52,178 bases of DNA, from assembly GCA_025361725.1 (NCBI GenBank), contig JANYJV010000103.1, forward strand, positions 1 through 52,178, written 5' to 3'. The notes beneath the pieces are model-generated. The model was given only the letters and a program-made list of their open reading frames with translations. It ran no database searches and was not told the origin of the DNA. The stretch is from Acidimicrobiia bacterium. GTDB lineage: Bacteria; Actinomycetota; Acidimicrobiia; IMCC26256; JAENVU01. The translations under genes and the position numbers were made by a program. This document shows positions 35,703-44,236 of the stretch, one piece after another (position 1 is the stretch's first letter; each line of letters begins with the position of its first letter).

Positions 35703-36737
35703 ATGACGGCGGCCGGCCTCGCGAAGGTCGCCGGGACGACCGCGCTCCAGCGAGGTCACCGCGGTGACCCGGTCCGTGACCTTCAACACCGTCTCATCGG
35801 CGCAGGCTGTCGCATCGATCAGTCCGAAATCGGGCGCTTCGATGCAATGACCGAGGCCGCCGTTCGTGAGTTCCAAACTCGCCGTTCGGTGCGCATCGAT
35901 GGCGTGGTGGGCCCCGAGACGTGGTCTGCCCTGGTCGAGAGCGGCTTCGCCATCGGGGACCGGTTGTTGTATCAACGGTCCCCGAACCTGCGCGGTGACG
36001 ACGTCCTTGCACTGCAACGACTCCTCAACCGGCTCGGCTTCGACTCGGGGCGGGAGGACGCCATCTTCGGCCCGCAAACTGGCGCCGCGCTCCGGGAGTT
36101 CCAGCGCAACTCCGGGCTGAGCGTCGACGGTATCGCCGGACCTGCAACCCTCGATGCGATCAGCCGCGTCGAGCCCATGGCTGACGGCTCGGTCGCGAGC
36201 GTTCGCGAGCGTGACGAACTGCGGCGCGGCGGTCGGCTGAACGGTCGCCGGATCTATGTGTCGGTCAGCCCGGGCTTCGATCAGATCGGAACGCCACTCG
36301 CGCGAACCCTGACGAACCTCGGCGCCGAGGTCATGCTCGACGTCTCCGGGGCCGACGACCACCAACTGGCCACTCGAGCGAATCGATGGCGGTCAGACTT
36401 GTTCGTCGCCGCACGATCCGGCGACGCGCCGGGTTGGCACTGCTTTTACTACGAGCGGGACGCATTCCGGTCCGAGCGCGGTTGGCACACGGCACACCGG
36501 ATCGCCGGCGAGCTGGCGGCGTGTGGGTCGCCCCACGAATCTGACGGCGTGAGCGGGAAAGCCTTCGCCGTTCTCCGCGAGACCCGGATGGCCGCAGTGG
36601 TGTGCGCCCTCGGCGACGGTACCGCTGAGCGCCTCGGGAAGTTGTTGACCCGGTCACCCGAGTTCGGCGCTGCGATCGGAACCGGTATCCGTCGTGCGTT
36701 CGAAGAACCCCAGACCGGGGATTCCGGCACGAATTGA
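35703..36737 (+). CDS. cwlM: CwlM-like protein: two peptidoglycan-binding domains plus degenerate amidase
   Basis: The 344-residue protein has two PG_binding_1 repeats (about 17-75, VRDLQHRLIGAG, and 90-155, VLALQRLLNRLGFDSG). A region related to Amidase_3 follows (about 175-330). The zinc-ligand motif near the start of that domain (normally DPGHGG) reads VSVSPGFDQIG, and the second His/Glu positions are also changed, while RAN and LRETRM segments remain. It is therefore probably not an active amidase. Mycobacterial CwlM, in the same place after trxA, is a cytoplasmic regulator of MurA; I infer a similar role. No signal peptide is seen. Confidence 0.82.
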   Translation: MTAAGLAKVAGTTALQRGHRGDPVRDLQHRLIGAGCRIDQSEIGRFDAMTEAAVREFQTRRSVRIDGVVGPETWSALVESGFAIGDRLLYQRSPNLRGDDVLALQRLLNRLGFDSGREDAIFGPQTGAALREFQRNSGLSVDGIAGPATLDAISRVEPMADGSVASVRERDELRRGGRLNGRRIYVSVSPGFDQIGTPLARTLTNLGAEVMLDVSGADDHQLATRANRWRSDLFVAARSGDAPGWHCFYYERDAFRSERGWHTAHRIAGELAACGSPHESDGVSGKAFAVLRETRMAAVVCALGDGTAERLGKLLTRSPEFGAAIGTGIRRAFEEPQTGDSGTN

Positions 36738-36740
36738 GCC

Positions 36741-36759
36741 GCCCGCGTGGCGTGCGGGC
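36741..36759. terminator. hairpin between cwlM and parB
   Basis: GCCCGC (36741-36746), seven-base loop, GCGGGC (36754-36759), four bases after the cwlM-like stop and before the convergent parB end. The sequence CCGAAAAACTC follows but lacks a T-tract on the plus strand. On the minus strand the hairpin could also end parAB. Confidence 0.55.
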
Positions 36760-36792
36760 CCGAAAAACTCCGGGGCTCAGTGGGGCGCCCTC

Positions 36793-37653
36793 TCAGGCCG
36801 AGATGATCTTGTAGATCCGTTCGAGATCTTCGAAGTCCGAGAACTCGATCGTGACCTTGCCCCGTTTGGAACCCATCGCGATCTGTACCCGTGTGTCGAG
36901 TTGATCGCCGAGCAGCCCCTCGAGTTCTGCGAGGGCGGGCGGGCGGAGCGGATTCGTCGCCCGGTTCGCGTCGGCCTTCGGTCCCGAGCTCTTCGGTTCG
37001 GGTGCCTTCACGGCCTCTTCGACCGCTCGCACCGACCATCCCTCTCGAGCAATCACCACGGCGAGGCGTTCTTGGAGCCCACGGTCCGGCGTCGCAAGGA
37101 GCGCACGCGCGTGCCCCATCGGGAGCGACCCGTCGCGGACCAACCGCTGCACGGACGGCGGGAGTTGCAGGAGCCGAAGTGTGTTCGTCACCGCGGTCCG
37201 GCTCTTTCCGACCCGGGTGGCAACCTCATCATGGGTCAGCGAGAAGTCTTCGATGAGCTGCTGGAACGCCGCCGCCTCCTCGAGCGCATTGAGGTCGGCG
37301 CGGTGCACATTCTCGACGAGGGCCTCTTCGAGTGATGCTGCGTCGCTACTTGTCCGGACGAGCGCTGGAATCCGATTGAGTCCGAGCCGGCGCGCGGCCC
37401 GCCATCGGCGCTCTCCGGCGATCAGTTCGAATTCCTCGCCCATCGGCCGCACGAGGATTGGCTGGAGAATACCGACCTCGCGGATCGAATCAGTCAACGC
37501 CGTGAGGAGCTCTTCGTCGAAGCGCTCTCGGGGCTGATGCTGATTCGGCCGGATCGCCGAGACCTCGATCTCTTGCAGCGCTCCCGCCGTTTCGGTGCTC
37601 CCCGAGGGGATGAGGGCTCCGAGTCCCTTACCCAGTCCGCCGCGTCGCGCCAT
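36793..37653 (-). CDS. parB: chromosome partition protein ParB
   Basis: The 286-residue protein has an N-terminal region LGKGLGALIP, the CTPase/ParB motif QHQPRERFDEELLTAL, ELIAGERRWRAARRLGL (GERRW), the HTH (LTHDEVATRVGKSRTAVTNTLRLLQLP) and a C-terminal dimer domain. GGAGG precedes the ATG, which overlaps the end of parA by 26 bases. It binds parS sites and loads condensin for origin segregation. parS sites lie just beyond parA. Confidence 0.96.
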   Translation of the reverse strand: MARRGGLGKGLGALIPSGSTETAGALQEIEVSAIRPNQHQPRERFDEELLTALTDSIREVGILQPILVRPMGEEFELIAGERRWRAARRLGLNRIPALVRTSSDAASLEEALVENVHRADLNALEEAAAFQQLIEDFSLTHDEVATRVGKSRTAVTNTLRLLQLPPSVQRLVRDGSLPMGHARALLATPDRGLQERLAVVIAREGWSVRAVEEAVKAPEPKSSGPKADANRATNPLRPPALAELEGLLGDQLDTRVQIAMGSKRGKVTIEFSDFEDLERIYKIISA

Positions 37654-38944
37654 TGCTTACCTCCTTGGCCAGTTCTCGGTACGCAACTGCGCCTCGAGAG
37701 GTGGGGTCGAACAAAATGATCGGCTGCCCGAAGGACGGGGCTTCCGAAAGACGTACCGTGCGAGGGATGACCGTGAGATAGACAGTACGGCCGAAGTGCC
37801 GTCGCACCTCCTGTTCGACCTGATCAGCCAACTTCGTCCGTGCGTCGTACATCGTCAAGACGATCCCGCGGACATCCAGGGTCGGGTTGAGATTCGTTCG
37901 CACCAACGCGACGTTTCTGATCAGTTGACTGAGGCCCTCCAGGGCGTAGTACTCACACTGGATGGGGACCAAGACATCGTCGGCGGCCGCCAGCCCGTTC
38001 ACCGTGAGGAGTCCGAGCGATGGCGGGCAGTCGATCAGGATGTAGTCGTAGTCGTCACGGATCTCATGGAGCGCGCGCCGCAGCTTGAGCTCCCGACTGA
38101 ACGCCGGCACCAACTCGATCTCTGCACCGGCAAGATCGATGGTCGCCGGTACGACGAACAGGTTCTTCAGCGACGTCGGCTCGATGCAGTCCTCGACGGC
38201 GGCGTCGCTCATGATCACGTCGTAGATCGAACCCTCGACCTCGCGGGCGTTCACCCCGAGGCCCGTTGTTGCGTTGCCCTGCGGGTCGAGATCGACGACG
38301 AGCACGCGAAAGCCCATCTCGGCGAGAGACGCGCCGAGGTTGACGGACGTGGTGGTCTTTCCGACGCCGCCCTTCTGATTCGCGATCGCCAGAATCCTCG
38401 GGAGGTCTGGGGGAATGATGGGTTGTTCCGCCTCCACCGCAGCCTCGGCCTCTACTTCGGCTGGCGGCCCCTGACTCTGCTCAGCGGGAGAGTCGGCGTC
38501 GGTGTCCCCCGACTCAGCCCCGCCGTCCCGGTCTTGTCCACGAGCGTTGTCGGTGACCCCAGGATCGGGCATCGCCGGTGTGGGGTCCGCGGGTTCGGAC
38601 ACCTCTGGGGGGATCGCCTGGGTGCTGCCGGCCGGCTCGCCGACCACGGGCGCGACCGGTTCCGACGATTCAGCCCGAGCGTCGGACTCAACCCGTGAAT
38701 CGCGCGGAGCCTCGTCCTGAAGCGGGTCCTCTCGGTTGTTCCGGTCGACGGGGTCCAGGACCGAATCAGGGCCGGGGGATTCTTGCGTCATGTGGTGCTC
38801 CGTGCCTTCCAATGCCTGCGACGAGTCGGATTGATCGATCGGGGTGGGTGGTTCGGCGGAGTCTGCGACGTCGGTCGGGTTGCCGGGCTTCCGTCGCCCG
38901 CCGAACCAACCGCGTCCGTGCCGTGCGGGGTCGACCGGATCCAT
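37628..38944 (-). CDS. parA: chromosome partition ATPase ParA with long acidic N-terminal extension
   Basis: Residues about 183-438 are a standard ParA/Soj: IANQKGGVGKTTTSVNLG (deviant Walker A, about 191-198), VVDLDPQGNATTGLG, LIDCPPSLGLLTVNG and later MYDARTKLADQV. The first 180 residues are low-complexity, rich in Asp, Glu, Pro and Ser, and predicted disordered. AAGGAG lies shortly before the ATG at 38944, supporting this long form. An internal ATG at residue 52 gives a shorter form but still with most of the tail. The extension is longer than in typical chromosomal ParA. Confidence 0.94.
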   Translation of the reverse strand: MDPVDPARHGRGWFGGRRKPGNPTDVADSAEPPTPIDQSDSSQALEGTEHHMTQESPGPDSVLDPVDRNNREDPLQDEAPRDSRVESDARAESSEPVAPVVGEPAGSTQAIPPEVSEPADPTPAMPDPGVTDNARGQDRDGGAESGDTDADSPAEQSQGPPAEVEAEAAVEAEQPIIPPDLPRILAIANQKGGVGKTTTSVNLGASLAEMGFRVLVVDLDPQGNATTGLGVNAREVEGSIYDVIMSDAAVEDCIEPTSLKNLFVVPATIDLAGAEIELVPAFSRELKLRRALHEIRDDYDYILIDCPPSLGLLTVNGLAAADDVLVPIQCEYYALEGLSQLIRNVALVRTNLNPTLDVRGIVLTMYDARTKLADQVEQEVRRHFGRTVYLTVIPRTVRLSEAPSFGQPIILFDPTSRGAVAYRELAKEVSNGATRRTG

Positions 38945-38970
38945 CCAGAACTCCTTACGATCGAGTGGAG

Positions 38971-38986
38971 TGTTTCACGTGGAACA
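38971..38986. promoter_or_regulatory. parS-like site, one mismatch
   Basis: TGTTTCACGTGGAACA differs from the bacterial parS consensus at one position. It lies 27 bases upstream of parA and 16 bases from a perfect site. ParB should bind here to begin spreading and may also affect parA transcription. Confidence 0.88.
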
Positions 38987-39002
38987 TCCCCCCGAGTGGA
39001 AC

Positions 39003-39018
39003 TGTTTCACGTGAAACA
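39003..39018. promoter_or_regulatory. perfect parS site
   Basis: TGTTTCACGTGAAACA is the exact palindromic parS consensus. It lies between rsmG and parA, about 3.5 kb from dnaA, in the usual origin-proximal position. It marks the centromere-like locus for ParB. Confidence 0.95.
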
Positions 39019-39022
39019 TGCT

Positions 39023-39634
39023 CTACCAGAGGGGCGACTTCCAAGGAAATGGCCGAGCCCTCGGAAACGCGGCTGGCGACGTTGAGATCTTGGACAGGAT
39101 AACGAAGGACGCTCCGTCGCGCACGATCCCGGCGGCGGCCGCGAGACCGAGGCCCTCGCAGGCCGCAACCGGCCAGCGATCATCCGACGCGGTCGGGGGC
39201 TCGCTCACACTCATGTGCCCGCTCACCTTCACGAACGGCGCTCCGCATTCGGCAACGGTCGCCGGCGGTCCGAACGCCCTGGCTACGACCAGCCCGTACC
39301 GCTCCCGATGCAGCTGCTCGTGGCCGAGGTCTTCGGCTCTCCCGGCAAGCACCGAGACCCGTGGATGAAGGTCCAGCCGCGCGACGGCCGATTGCAACCA
39401 GGCGGATCGTCGCAGCTGACCGTCGAGCAGCGTTGCCGGCACCTCCGGCCACAATGTTGCGAAGATCAGGCCGGGAATACCGGCGCCACTGCCGAGGTCC
39501 AGGAACGGGGCGGGTCGCAGGACCGAGGCCCACGTCACCGCATGCTTGATGTGGTGGTCCACGGGCTCGGGCCCAAGGAGACCGACGCGTTGCGCGTCAG
39601 ACAGCACGGCGCGCACGGCGCCGAGGTCGGTCAC
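39023..39634 (-). CDS. rsmG: 16S rRNA (guanine-N7) methyltransferase RsmG
   Basis: The 203-residue protein has the RsmG SAM-binding segment PFLDLGSGAGIPGLIFA, DGQLRRSAWLQSAVARL and VVARAFGPPATVAECGAPFVK. It methylates G527 of 16S rRNA (E. coli numbering). The GTG start overlaps the jag stop as GTGA. It lies between jag and parA, as in most actinobacteria and firmicutes. Confidence 0.94.
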   Translation of the reverse strand: MTDLGAVRAVLSDAQRVGLLGPEPVDHHIKHAVTWASVLRPAPFLDLGSGAGIPGLIFATLWPEVPATLLDGQLRRSAWLQSAVARLDLHPRVSVLAGRAEDLGHEQLHRERYGLVVARAFGPPATVAECGAPFVKVSGHMSVSEPPTASDDRWPVAACEGLGLAAAAGIVRDGASFVILSKISTSPAAFPRARPFPWKSPLW

Positions 39635-40413
39635 GTCGGACGAATCACCACATGCCGACGCGCGTCCTCGCCCTCGGAGGAGGTTTCCACACCATCGATC
39701 TCGTTGACGGTGTCGTGCACGGTCTTCCGGTCAATCGAGCTCATTGGCTCGAGCGCGCGCGCTTCGCCGCTGCTCAGCACCTCCTCGACGATGGACTCCG
39801 TGAACGTCGCGAGTGCAACACGGCGCTTCGCTCGGTACCCACCGACATCGACCCGCACTCGGGCCGCCTGGCCGCCGGCTTCGCGCTGCACGACCGCGCG
39901 CGTCAGTTCTTCGATCGCGCTCAGCGTCGCCGCCTTGGGCCCCACGAGTAGACCAAGTTCGGAACCCTCGACGTGAATCTCGACGATGTCGTCGTCCACA
40001 CTGGACGTCACGTCGCCGTCGAGGCCGATCGCCAACACCAATCCGTTCACGAACTCTTCCGCAACTGCGGCTTGGTCCTCCACCGAAACACTGTTCTCGT
40101 CCACTCGTGATGCCCCTTCGTCCTGACTCGGCTTTGGTTTCGGCGGGTTCGCCGAACGCGGGCGTTTCGGACCGTCTTTCCGACGGTTGTTACCCTTCGT
40201 GCGACCCCGTCTCGTGTCCTGGGGCTTCTCACGTGAAATCGGTTTCAGGCGGGTGCGGATCCGAGCATCGCTGCCCCCGAATCGACCGAAGAGGCCGGGC
40301 TTCGGCTCCTCGAGCACCTCGAACTCCACGTCCTCTTGGTGGACACCGAGCTCATCGAGCGCGGCGTCGAGCGCCTCGTCGACCGTCTTTCCCGTGGTCT
40401 GGACCCATTCCAT
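39631..40413 (-). CDS. khpB: RNA-binding protein KhpB/Jag (SpoIIIJ-associated)
   Basis: The 260-residue protein has an N-terminal Jag_N domain (GKTVDEALDAALDELGV, KPGLFGRFG), a basic, low-complexity linker (about 60-110), a KH domain (GLLVGPKAATLSAIEELTRAVV, ending VDVGGYRAKR), and an R3H domain near the C-terminus (SSIDRKTVHDTVNEIDGV). Start is directly after the yidC stop. KhpB proteins bind RNA and affect cell elongation. The linker contains the octamer TCACGTGA (40229-40236), the core of parS. Confidence 0.94.
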   Translation of the reverse strand: MEWVQTTGKTVDEALDAALDELGVHQEDVEFEVLEEPKPGLFGRFGGSDARIRTRLKPISREKPQDTRRGRTKGNNRRKDGPKRPRSANPPKPKPSQDEGASRVDENSVSVEDQAAVAEEFVNGLVLAIGLDGDVTSSVDDDIVEIHVEGSELGLLVGPKAATLSAIEELTRAVVQREAGGQAARVRVDVGGYRAKRRVALATFTESIVEEVLSSGEARALEPMSSIDRKTVHDTVNEIDGVETSSEGEDARRHVVIRPT

Positions 40414-41436
40414 CTATCGTTTCCGCTTTCGGTTGCTGCGCTGCTGGTTCGGCGTCTGTCCTTGGCCGTTGGTGCCACTGCCTTCGCGCCGGCCGTTCGG
40501 GGTGTCCTTTTTCGATCGGGCCGGGCTGTCACTCTTCTTCGCGGTGTCCGAGTCGTTCGCAGCTGGGGTCTTTCGCGTGCGTTTCACGGGGGCGTCGTCC
40601 ACCACGATCGCCTTGCCGGTCGGTGAGGCCGACGGGTCCGCGAGCCGGCCCCGCTTCGGCGGCGGTCCTGCCGCAGAGCCGATGGTGCGCAACACCACCT
40701 CCTGCTGGCCGATCTGCCAGAGGTTGGAGGTGAAGAAATACAGCACCACGCCGGACGGGATGCCCCATGAGATGAAGCCGAACACGATCGGGAACACCTT
40801 GCTGATGATGGCCATCTGCGGGTTGGGGGTGGTCTGGTTCCGCATGGTCTGGCGTTGCTGGAGGTATCCGGTGATGAGTACGACCGCGACGAGCACCAGA
40901 TACGGAATCGCGTCGCCGATGCTCGTGTGCTTGCCGTTCACGATGTCGCTCGCGGATTTCCGTAGGTTCATGTCCGCGATGAACGGAAGCGGTTTCGAAG
41001 TGCAACTCGAGGCCTTTGCGCCGGCACCGCAGATCTCCCGAAACATCTCGCCTTGACGGCCTGAGCCGTGCGGGATGAACTTCTCGATCTGTCGGAGCGT
41101 TTGGTAGAGCGCGATGAAGATCGGCATCTGGAGGAGGAGGGGGAGACAACCGCCGAGCGGGTTGATCTCGTTCTCCTTGTAGAACTTCATCATCTCTTCG
41201 TTGAGCTTCTGCTTGTCGTTCTTGTACTTCGCCTGCAACTTCTTGATCTCGGGTTGCACCCGCTGCATGGCGATCATCGACTTCGCCTGCTTCGCGGTCA
41301 GCGGGAACAGGGCGAGCCGGACGGCGACGGTCAGCAGGATGATCGCGACGCCCGTGTTGGGGATCACTGAGTAGAAGAACGCAAGGACCGAACCGAGTGC
41401 TTCTCGGATGCCGTCCCAGATCGCTATCGCGAACAT
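40414..41436 (-). CDS. yidC: membrane protein insertase YidC
   Basis: The 340-residue protein has the Oxa1/YidC core: VIPNTGVAIILLTVAVRLALFPLT, MQRVQPEIKKLQAKYKND, GGCLPLLLQMPIFIALYQTLR, and later helices including SWGIPSGVVLYFFTSNLWQI. It lacks the large periplasmic domain of proteobacteria. A C-terminal basic tail ends RSNRKRKR and may contact ribosomes. It inserts membrane proteins with or without SecYEG. An AAGG-containing site precedes the ATG. Confidence 0.96.
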   Translation of the reverse strand: MFAIAIWDGIREALGSVLAFFYSVIPNTGVAIILLTVAVRLALFPLTAKQAKSMIAMQRVQPEIKKLQAKYKNDKQKLNEEMMKFYKENEINPLGGCLPLLLQMPIFIALYQTLRQIEKFIPHGSGRQGEMFREICGAGAKASSCTSKPLPFIADMNLRKSASDIVNGKHTSIGDAIPYLVLVAVVLITGYLQQRQTMRNQTTPNPQMAIISKVFPIVFGFISWGIPSGVVLYFFTSNLWQIGQQEVVLRTIGSAAGPPPKRGRLADPSASPTGKAIVVDDAPVKRTRKTPAANDSDTAKKSDSPARSKKDTPNGRREGSGTNGQGQTPNQQRSNRKRKR

Positions 41437-41443
41437 CTCGTGA

Positions 41444-41698
41444 TCACCTTTCCGAAACCGAATGTATGTTCGGATCCACGACCGGGTCGTACCCGCCCGG
41501 ATGCCACGGGTGGCATCGTCCGATCCGTTTCATCGCCATCCACGATCCTCGAGCGAGGCCGTATGCGCCGATGGCGTCGTATGCGTACTGCGAGCACGTC
41601 GGGGCAAACCGACACCGGGACGTTGTGCCTGCCCAAAGGTACTGGTATCCCCGAATGGCGCGCTTCCCGGCGCGGGCGGCGAGGGAGGCCTCTCTCAC
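41444..41698 (-). CDS. yidD: membrane protein insertion efficiency factor YidD
   Basis: The protein has 84 residues from GTG 41698, which overlaps the rnpA stop (GTGA). An ATG at 41716 is an alternative giving six more residues. Family motifs are [27 protein letters not shown] and [14 protein letters not shown]. YidD aids YidC-mediated insertion. It lies in the conserved rpmH-rnpA-yidD-yidC order. Confidence 0.92.
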   Translation of the reverse strand: MREASLAARAGKRAIRGYQYLWAGTTSRCRFAPTCSQYAYDAIGAYGLARGSWMAMKRIGRCHPWHPGGYDPVVDPNIHSVSER

Positions 41699-42150
41699 TG
41701 TGTCGCCCCGAGACATCTGGCGTAGGACTCTGACAATTCTTGGAAGGATGAGTCGCGTCCGACCTTCGTCACGCCGATCAGATACGCCGACCCGGGCCGC
41801 AAGTGTTCGTGGTGTTGATACACGATCGCCCGGAGCTGCCGGCGCAGGCGATTCCGCCTCACTGCGTTGCCACTGGCGCGTCCGATCGCGTACGCGACCT
41901 CGGGGTGGCGCAGTCCATCGCCGTCGATCCGCCGCACCCAGACCGGCCCGACGCGGCGCGGCCGGACGCGGGTGAGTGCAGCAAAGGTCGCATGGCTGCG
42001 AACTCGGTGAATCAGGCCGAAATCCGAGCGCGGCCCCGCGCTCGGCGTGACCGCAGCACAGCACGACCCGCCCGGTTCTTCATCCGGAGACGAAATCCGT
42101 GCTTCTTTTTGCGCTTCCGGTTGTTTGGCTGGAAGGTCCGCTTCACGCAT
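41695..42150 (-). CDS. rnpA: ribonuclease P protein component, N-terminally extended over rpmH
   Basis: Residues about 45-150 are Rnp[16 protein letters not shown], then the RNR signature [14 protein letters not shown] (about 94-107), then [12 protein letters not shown]. The only ATG/GTG/TTG in frame is the ATG at 42150, four bases upstream of the rpmH start, so the whole rpmH gene lies within this frame. The first 44 residues would be translated from the rpmH region in another frame. A similar nested pair is known in Thermus. The alternative is a CTG at 42015 overlapping the rpmH stop (CTGA). The core enzyme assignment is firm; the start is not. Confidence 0.88.
   Translation of the reverse strand: MREADLPAKQPEAQKEARISSPDEEPGGSCCAAVTPSAGPRSDFGLIHRVRSHATFAALTRVRPRRVGPVWVRRIDGDGLRHPEVAYAIGRASGNAVRRNRLRRQLRAIVYQHHEHLRPGSAYLIGVTKVGRDSSFQELSESYARCLGATQ
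42012..42146 (-). CDS. rpmH: 50S ribosomal protein L34
   Basis: The 44-residue protein begins [19 protein letters not shown], the L34 signature, and is almost entirely basic. The GTG start at 42146 has GAGAGG six bases upstream (42153-42158). The start lies four bases after the rnpA ATG, in another frame, and both could use the same ribosome-binding site. L34 is a structural 50S protein. The gene is first in the minus-strand cluster facing dnaA. Confidence 0.96.
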   Translation of the reverse strand: MKRTFQPNNRKRKKKHGFRLRMKNRAGRAVLRSRRARGRARISA

Positions 42151-42227
42151 GGCCTCTCAAAGAGGGAAAATGTCCGGGGAAGTCCGAGCGAGAAGGGCTC
42201 AGACACGAAAGGACGGCGAAGGGCGCG

Positions 42228-42257
42228 AGCATAGGGTCCCACCGATCGTGCTCGCAA
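42228..42257 (-). promoter_or_regulatory. candidate rpmH-rnpA promoter
   Basis: Read on the minus strand, TTGCGA (42257-42252) and TATGCT (42233-42228) are separated by 18 bases. They would start transcription about 75 bases before rpmH. The match is moderate. Confidence 0.45.
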
Positions 42258-42412
42258 CGCGAGGGCACCAGAATTGCCAAAAGCGGCCGTCGCACGCGCT
42301 CAGCGCGCGAAACGGGGGAGGGCTCCACCACGCTCCGAAGTTTCCAGTCGCGACGTTGGGGACAACTCCCCGCCACTGATGAATTACATGCTTGAAGTTC
42401 GGGACTGCTCCC

Positions 42413-42441
42413 TTGAGTGGGCTCGAGTCGCCTGCTACGGT
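42413..42441 (+). promoter_or_regulatory. candidate dnaA promoter
   Basis: TTGAGT (42413-42418) and TACGGT (42436-42441) are separated by 17 bases, giving a long leader of about 130 bases before dnaA. Weak DnaA-box-like words near 42568-42586 could allow autoregulation. Confidence 0.5.
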
Positions 42442-42580
42442 CGGCGCTCCACCGCCGGTCCAAGGCCACCACGGTGGCGGCCTGCGGAGGCCGTGTTCGA
42501 GAGCAACTCATGGCCGACGGCGGAGTCACGAACCCCTGTTCCATGGGGTGAACCGGTTCTCCACACTTGTGGATGGGGCT

Positions 42581-44029
42581 GTGGAAACTTCTGAACGACG
42601 TCTGACTGCTGCTGCCCAAGCGTGGGAATCGGCGACGACTGCTCTCCAAGCCCAGCTGTCCGAAGCCACGTGGAACACGTGGTTTCGTGATGTCCGCCCG
42701 ATGGACCTCGACGGTGACCGGCTCCGACTGGCCATCCCCAATGGCGTCGCCTGCGAACGGATTCGGTCCAGCTACAGCGGGCTCATCACGGCGGTCCTCC
42801 AAGAAGTCACCGGTGACGACATCGGACTCGACCTGGTCGTCGAGTCGACGGCTCGGGTCGACGAACCCGTCGAGATGCCGGCACGGACGACATCACGTGA
42901 CACCTCCGGCGGCGGACAAGCGGCGGCGGACGGTCCGCGTTCTCCGGCGGCCGAGCCCGCGGCTCCTCAAGCCGCCGAGCCCGCGGCTCCTTGGACCGCC
43001 CTCAACCCTCGGTACACGTTTGAGCACTTCGTCATCGGTGCGTCGAACCGCTTTGCGCACGCGGCTGCGTTGGCCGTCGCCGAGACGCCGGCCCGTTCGT
43101 ACAATCCGCTGTTCATCTACGGCCCGGCCGGGCTCGGCAAGACCCACTTGCTGCACGCCATCGGGAACTACGTCCGAGACGTCCACCAACTGAGTCGGGT
43201 TCGCTACGTCTCGACCGAGACCCTCATGAACGAGTTCGTGGACGCGATTCGGAACAACGCTGCGAACTCGTTCCGGCGGCGCTACCGCGAGGTCGATGTC
43301 CTCCTGGTCGACGACATCCAGTTCCTGGAGCGTTCTCAGCAGCTCCAAGAAGAGTTCTTCCACACGTTCAACTCCCTCCACGGCGCCGGCGGTCAGATCG
43401 TCTTGTCGTCAGATCGCCCCCCGAAACAGATTCCACGGCTCGAAGACCGGCTCCGTACCCGCCTCGAGTGGGGGCTCATCACCGACGTTCAACCACCGGA
43501 GTTCGAGACTCGGCTCGCGATCCTGAGGATGAAGGCCGATTCCGAGCGCCTCGAGAACATCCCCGACGAAGTACTCGCCTTCATCGCTTCCAACATCAGC
43601 GACAACGTCCGCGAGCTCGAAGGCGCGTTGATCCGGATAGCGGCGTATTCGAGTTTGCACCGCACCACGCTCGACGAGACCGTGGCGAAACAGGTCCTCG
43701 CCGACCTCTTGCCGCCGTCGCAACCACGCGTGGTAACCCCCCAACTGATCCTCGACGAGACCGCGGCCATGTTCGGCTTCACCATCGAGGACCTCTGCGG
43801 CAAGAGTCGGCGGCGGCCCCTCGTCATCGCCCGTCAGATCGGGATGTACGTCTTCCGCGAGCTGACTGACTTCTCCTACCCGCGGATCGCGGAACAGTTC
43901 GGCGGTCGAGACCACACCACCGTGATCCATGCTGTCGAGAAGATCAAAGGCCTGATGACCGAGCGTCATCAGGTGTTCGACCAGGTCAACGAGCTCATGA
44001 GCCGCGTTCGGCTCGGCACCGGTGGATAA
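42581..44029 (+). CDS. dnaA: chromosomal replication initiator DnaA
   Basis: The protein has about 482 residues. It has an N-terminal domain I ([21 protein letters not shown]), a Pro/Ala-rich linker, and an AAA+ domain with [19 protein letters not shown] (Walker A near 182) and [11 protein letters not shown] (Walker B near 240). The C-terminal DNA-binding domain has [17 protein letters not shown] favour GTG 42581, preceded by GGATGGGG; in-frame GTGs at 42548 and 42569 are alternatives. It binds DnaA boxes at oriC and opens the origin. Confidence 0.96.
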   Translation: METSERRLTAAAQAWESATTALQAQLSEATWNTWFRDVRPMDLDGDRLRLAIPNGVACERIRSSYSGLITAVLQEVTGDDIGLDLVVESTARVDEPVEMPARTTSRDTSGGGQAAADGPRSPAAEPAAPQAAEPAAPWTALNPRYTFEHFVIGASNRFAHAAALAVAETPARSYNPLFIYGPAGLGKTHLLHAIGNYVRDVHQLSRVRYVSTETLMNEFVDAIRNNAANSFRRRYREVDVLLVDDIQFLERSQQLQEEFFHTFNSLHGAGGQIVLSSDRPPKQIPRLEDRLRTRLEWGLITDVQPPEFETRLAILRMKADSERLENIPDEVLAFIASNISDNVRELEGALIRIAAYSSLHRTTLDETVAKQVLADLLPPSQPRVVTPQLILDETAAMFGFTIEDLCGKSRRRPLVIARQIGMYVFRELTDFSYPRIAEQFGGRDHTTVIHAVEKIKGLMTERHQVFDQVNELMSRVRLGTGG

Positions 44030-44226
44030 CCCTGTGAGGTCCTGGGGATATCGTGCATCTACGGTGGGAAAGCGGGCAGAATCACACGTCAGTGATTTCG
44101 CGTCGGGGGATTGCAGTGGACAACGGGTGGACAACCAAAGGGTGTCTCACCTGCGCAGACGGCGCATGATCCACAATCCACACCCTCTACTACCGGTACT
44201 ACCAAAACAATTCTTTTCGTATCTCG
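44021..44226. other. probable oriC with DnaA boxes and AT-rich element
   Basis: The dnaA-dnaN gap has several near-consensus DnaA boxes: GGTGGATAA (44021-44029), AGTGGACAA (44115-44123), GGTGGACAA (44126-44134), TGATCCACA (44167-44175) and CAATCCACA (44174-44182). Each is one or two changes from TGTGGATAA/TGTGGACAA or their complements. An AT-rich stretch (about 44203-44223) next to dnaN could be the unwinding element. The position between dnaA and dnaN is the standard actinobacterial oriC. Confidence 0.8.
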
Positions 44227-44236
44227 GAGGTGGAAA

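Larger units (their letters stand above)
42147..42580. other. intergenic region between rpmH and dnaA
   Basis: This 434-bp divergent region holds no supported gene. It contains candidate promoters for rpmH on the minus strand and dnaA on the plus strand. Its right end has short TGTGGA words (for example around 42568-42586) that may be weak DnaA sites. It may contribute to origin function. Confidence 0.6.
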
